From Sphingobacterium kitahiroshimense (GTDB taxonomy: Bacteria > Bacteroidota > Bacteroidia > Sphingobacteriales > Sphingobacteriaceae), in the NCBI RefSeq assembly GCF_025961315.1, contig NZ_JAOQNK010000001.1:4526001-4590000 (forward strand): DNA of 64,000 bases. The letters run 5' to 3'. Position 1 is the first letter of the stretch, and every line of letters begins with the position of its first letter. Under the pieces are notes generated by a model. The model was not told where the DNA came from. It did no database searches and saw only the letters and a list, made by a program, of their open reading frames with translations. Shown here in pieces: positions 62,740-64,000 of the stretch. Position numbers and translations under genes: made by a program.

Positions 62740-64000
62740 TTATCTCGGTTCAGCTACTGTGAACGGCTGATAAGGACTTAGATTAAAAGTAAAGTTGCCA
62801 TTTGAATCAGTACCGCCTACACTTCTAACTTGCGCTCTGACGGTGTATTTCGCTTTGGGATTGTACTGTTTCACTTCAAAATTGAAGAAGAATGGTTTGA
62901 TCTTATTTGTCCCTCTAAATTTATCTGCTAATGCGTGATGTTTGTCTGCACTGATCACCTGACCATTTTCCAAAAGTTCGACACCATCTATTTCCAAAAA
63001 GTCTTTACCTGCTGTAAAGAGGAAGCCCGCCTGCACACGACCTGTAGTATACACCTTTTTAGTCACGTCAATTGTCATTTCTTTAAACTCTTCAGTAACT
63101 GTTGCAGGACTCCATTTAGCTACCGTAAAACCGTCCTTTTTATAGTAGTCGACTTTCAGTTCGTCCAATCGATCATAATGTTTTTCCAATCGGTCTGTAA
63201 AATCTGCAAAATCTTTTTTATTCTTCACTGTCCATCCCGTCTCAGCTAGTGCCAGTAAGCGCGGGAAGTTATGGATATTCATATCCTTTAGTTCTTGTGT
63301 TAATGCAGTCCATTGATTAGCCTGTACACCTAACACCAGTTTTTCCTCATCTTTAGTTAATCCTTTACTCGGATCATACTCGTATACTTTTTCAAGCGTA
63401 TTGATATTACCGTAGGCTAGATCACTCATAGTACCGTCATTTCGATCTGCTTGTGTAATATCAAAATACAAAGGATCAGTTGGCGTTGCTACACTTTCAA
63501 ATCCATTTTCTACAGCCTTTTTGATCGCATCAGCTCCGAGCCAGCTCATAATAGCTGTTTCTTTAGGTAGATTTTTAACATCTGTCAAGATATCATTCCA
63601 TCCCAATGGTTTTCTACCTTTACTCGTGATAATTTTAGAGACGCGGGTCACAAAGTAACTCTGTAATTCAGTAACCGTTTTAATATTATTCTTTTTCATG
63701 AAGTCGATCACGTGTTGTTCCTTTTCCCATAGGTCGTGTCGTACCTCATCACCACCGAAATGTATGTATTGGCCTGGAAATAATGCGGTAACTTCAGTAA
63801 ATACATCATCAAGAAATTGATAAACAGCTTCTTTTGTTGGGTCTAAAGTATTCGGTGTAAATTGATTTCCCCAGTATCCCCATGAAGAAACAAAAGGAAA
63901 TACATGATTGGGGTAACTGTTATTATTAACGCCGAGTTCCGGATATACCAAAATTGTTGGCCAAGAGTGTCCCGGAACATCGATCTCAGGAACAATCGTG
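62740..64000 (-). CDS. GH20 beta-N-acetylhexosaminidase, 5' end outside window
   Basis: A minus-strand frame open to the window edge (the N-terminus is missing); the last 420 residues or so are visible. It starts in the window with TIVPEIDVPGHSWPTILVY, a GH20 barrel motif, followed by the catalytic pair HFGGDEVRHDLW (Asp-Glu) and the downstream GWNDIL motif and WLGADAIKKAV. The C-terminal 120 residues form a beta-rich appended domain (FLFTAGKDFLEIDGVELLENG). It removes terminal GlcNAc or GalNAc from glycans such as chitin oligomers or host N-glycans. Confidence 0.92.
   Translation of the reverse strand, partial: TIVPEIDVPGHSWPTILVYPELGVNNNSYPNHVFPFVSSWGYWGNQFTPNTLDPTKEAVYQFLDDVFTEVTALFPGQYIHFGGDEVRHDLWEKEQHVIDFMKKNNIKTVTELQSYFVTRVSKIITSKGRKPLGWNDILTDVKNLPKETAIMSWLGADAIKKAVENGFESVATPTDPLYFDITQADRNDGTMSDLAYGNINTLEKVYEYDPSKGLTKDEEKLVLGVQANQWTALTQELKDMNIHNFPRLLALAETGWTVKNKKDFADFTDRLEKHYDRLDELKVDYYKKDGFTVAKWSPATVTEEFKEMTIDVTKKVYTTGRVQAGFLFTAGKDFLEIDGVELLENGQVISADKHHALADKFRGTNKIKPFFFNFEVKQYNPKAKYTVRAQVRSVGGTDSNGNFTFNLSPYQPFTVAEPR

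Overview
The window looks like a chromosomal segment of a Bacteroidota bacterium of the Sphingobacteriaceae type, most likely Sphingobacterium or a close relative. The evidence is an AT-rich genome, a SusC/SusD pair with its own ECF sigma/FecR anti-sigma switch, an M56 peptidase carrying TonB-plug modules, lipoproteins, and several start sites preceded by the Bacteroidota promoter -7 box TAnnTTTG, in places with a -33 TTG/TTTG. No species can be named from sequence alone. No tRNA, rRNA, CRISPR array or complete IS element was seen.

Left part (1-19 kb) is mostly housekeeping: a recJ-lptB-GH3 operon; a metallo-beta-lactamase-fold hydrolase; a KhtTU-type K+/H+ antiporter; SufT-like DUF59 protein; a lone GT4 glycosyltransferase; a polyprenyl diphosphate synthase; an omega-amidase-like nitrilase; a MarR regulator; an FMN-binding glutamate-synthase-like protein; a cytochrome c maturation operon (ccmE of the rare CxxxY type, ccmF, DUF2520); an LpxR-like lipid A deacylase; and a dicarboxylate/amino-acid symporter.

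19.2-28.5 kb is a nutrient-uptake locus: ECF sigma, FecR, SusC (with STN signalling domain), SusD and a secreted calcineurin-like phosphoesterase, with a convergent FG-GAP repeat protein. The co-transcribed phosphatase and the absence of any glycosidase suggest a phosphorylated substrate. 28.6-35.6 kb holds mnmD, a 42-bp minisatellite, slyD, a DUF255 thioredoxin-like protein, and a probable acquired module: a MACPF (pore-forming) lipoprotein gene lying between a 130-bp partial copy of sixA and the intact sixA, with an IS3-family orfA remnant at the junction.

35.8-46.9 kb is a surface polysaccharide/LPS cluster of nine glycosyltransferase-like genes plus DUF4254, with no flippase, polymerase or nucleotide-sugar genes. 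A 50-bp element is repeated before two of its genes, and a near-identical promoter precedes both the DUF4254 gene and the GT4 gene at 6.5-7.7 kb. 47-54.7 kb is the membrane arm of complex I (nuoHIJKLMN) without nuoA-G, followed upstream by gltA, which has its own terminator.

56.4-59.8 kb is a small periplasmic cluster: LysR regulator (CysL-like), a TsdA-type dihaem cytochrome, a secreted DsrE-like protein and a ModA-like solute-binding protein without any ABC transporter. This is my best candidate for an under-described system, probably reduced-sulfur oxidation. The right end has a BlaI/BlaR1-like pair whose sensor carries TonB-plug-like repeats, and the beginning of a GH20 beta-N-acetylhexosaminidase cut by the window end.
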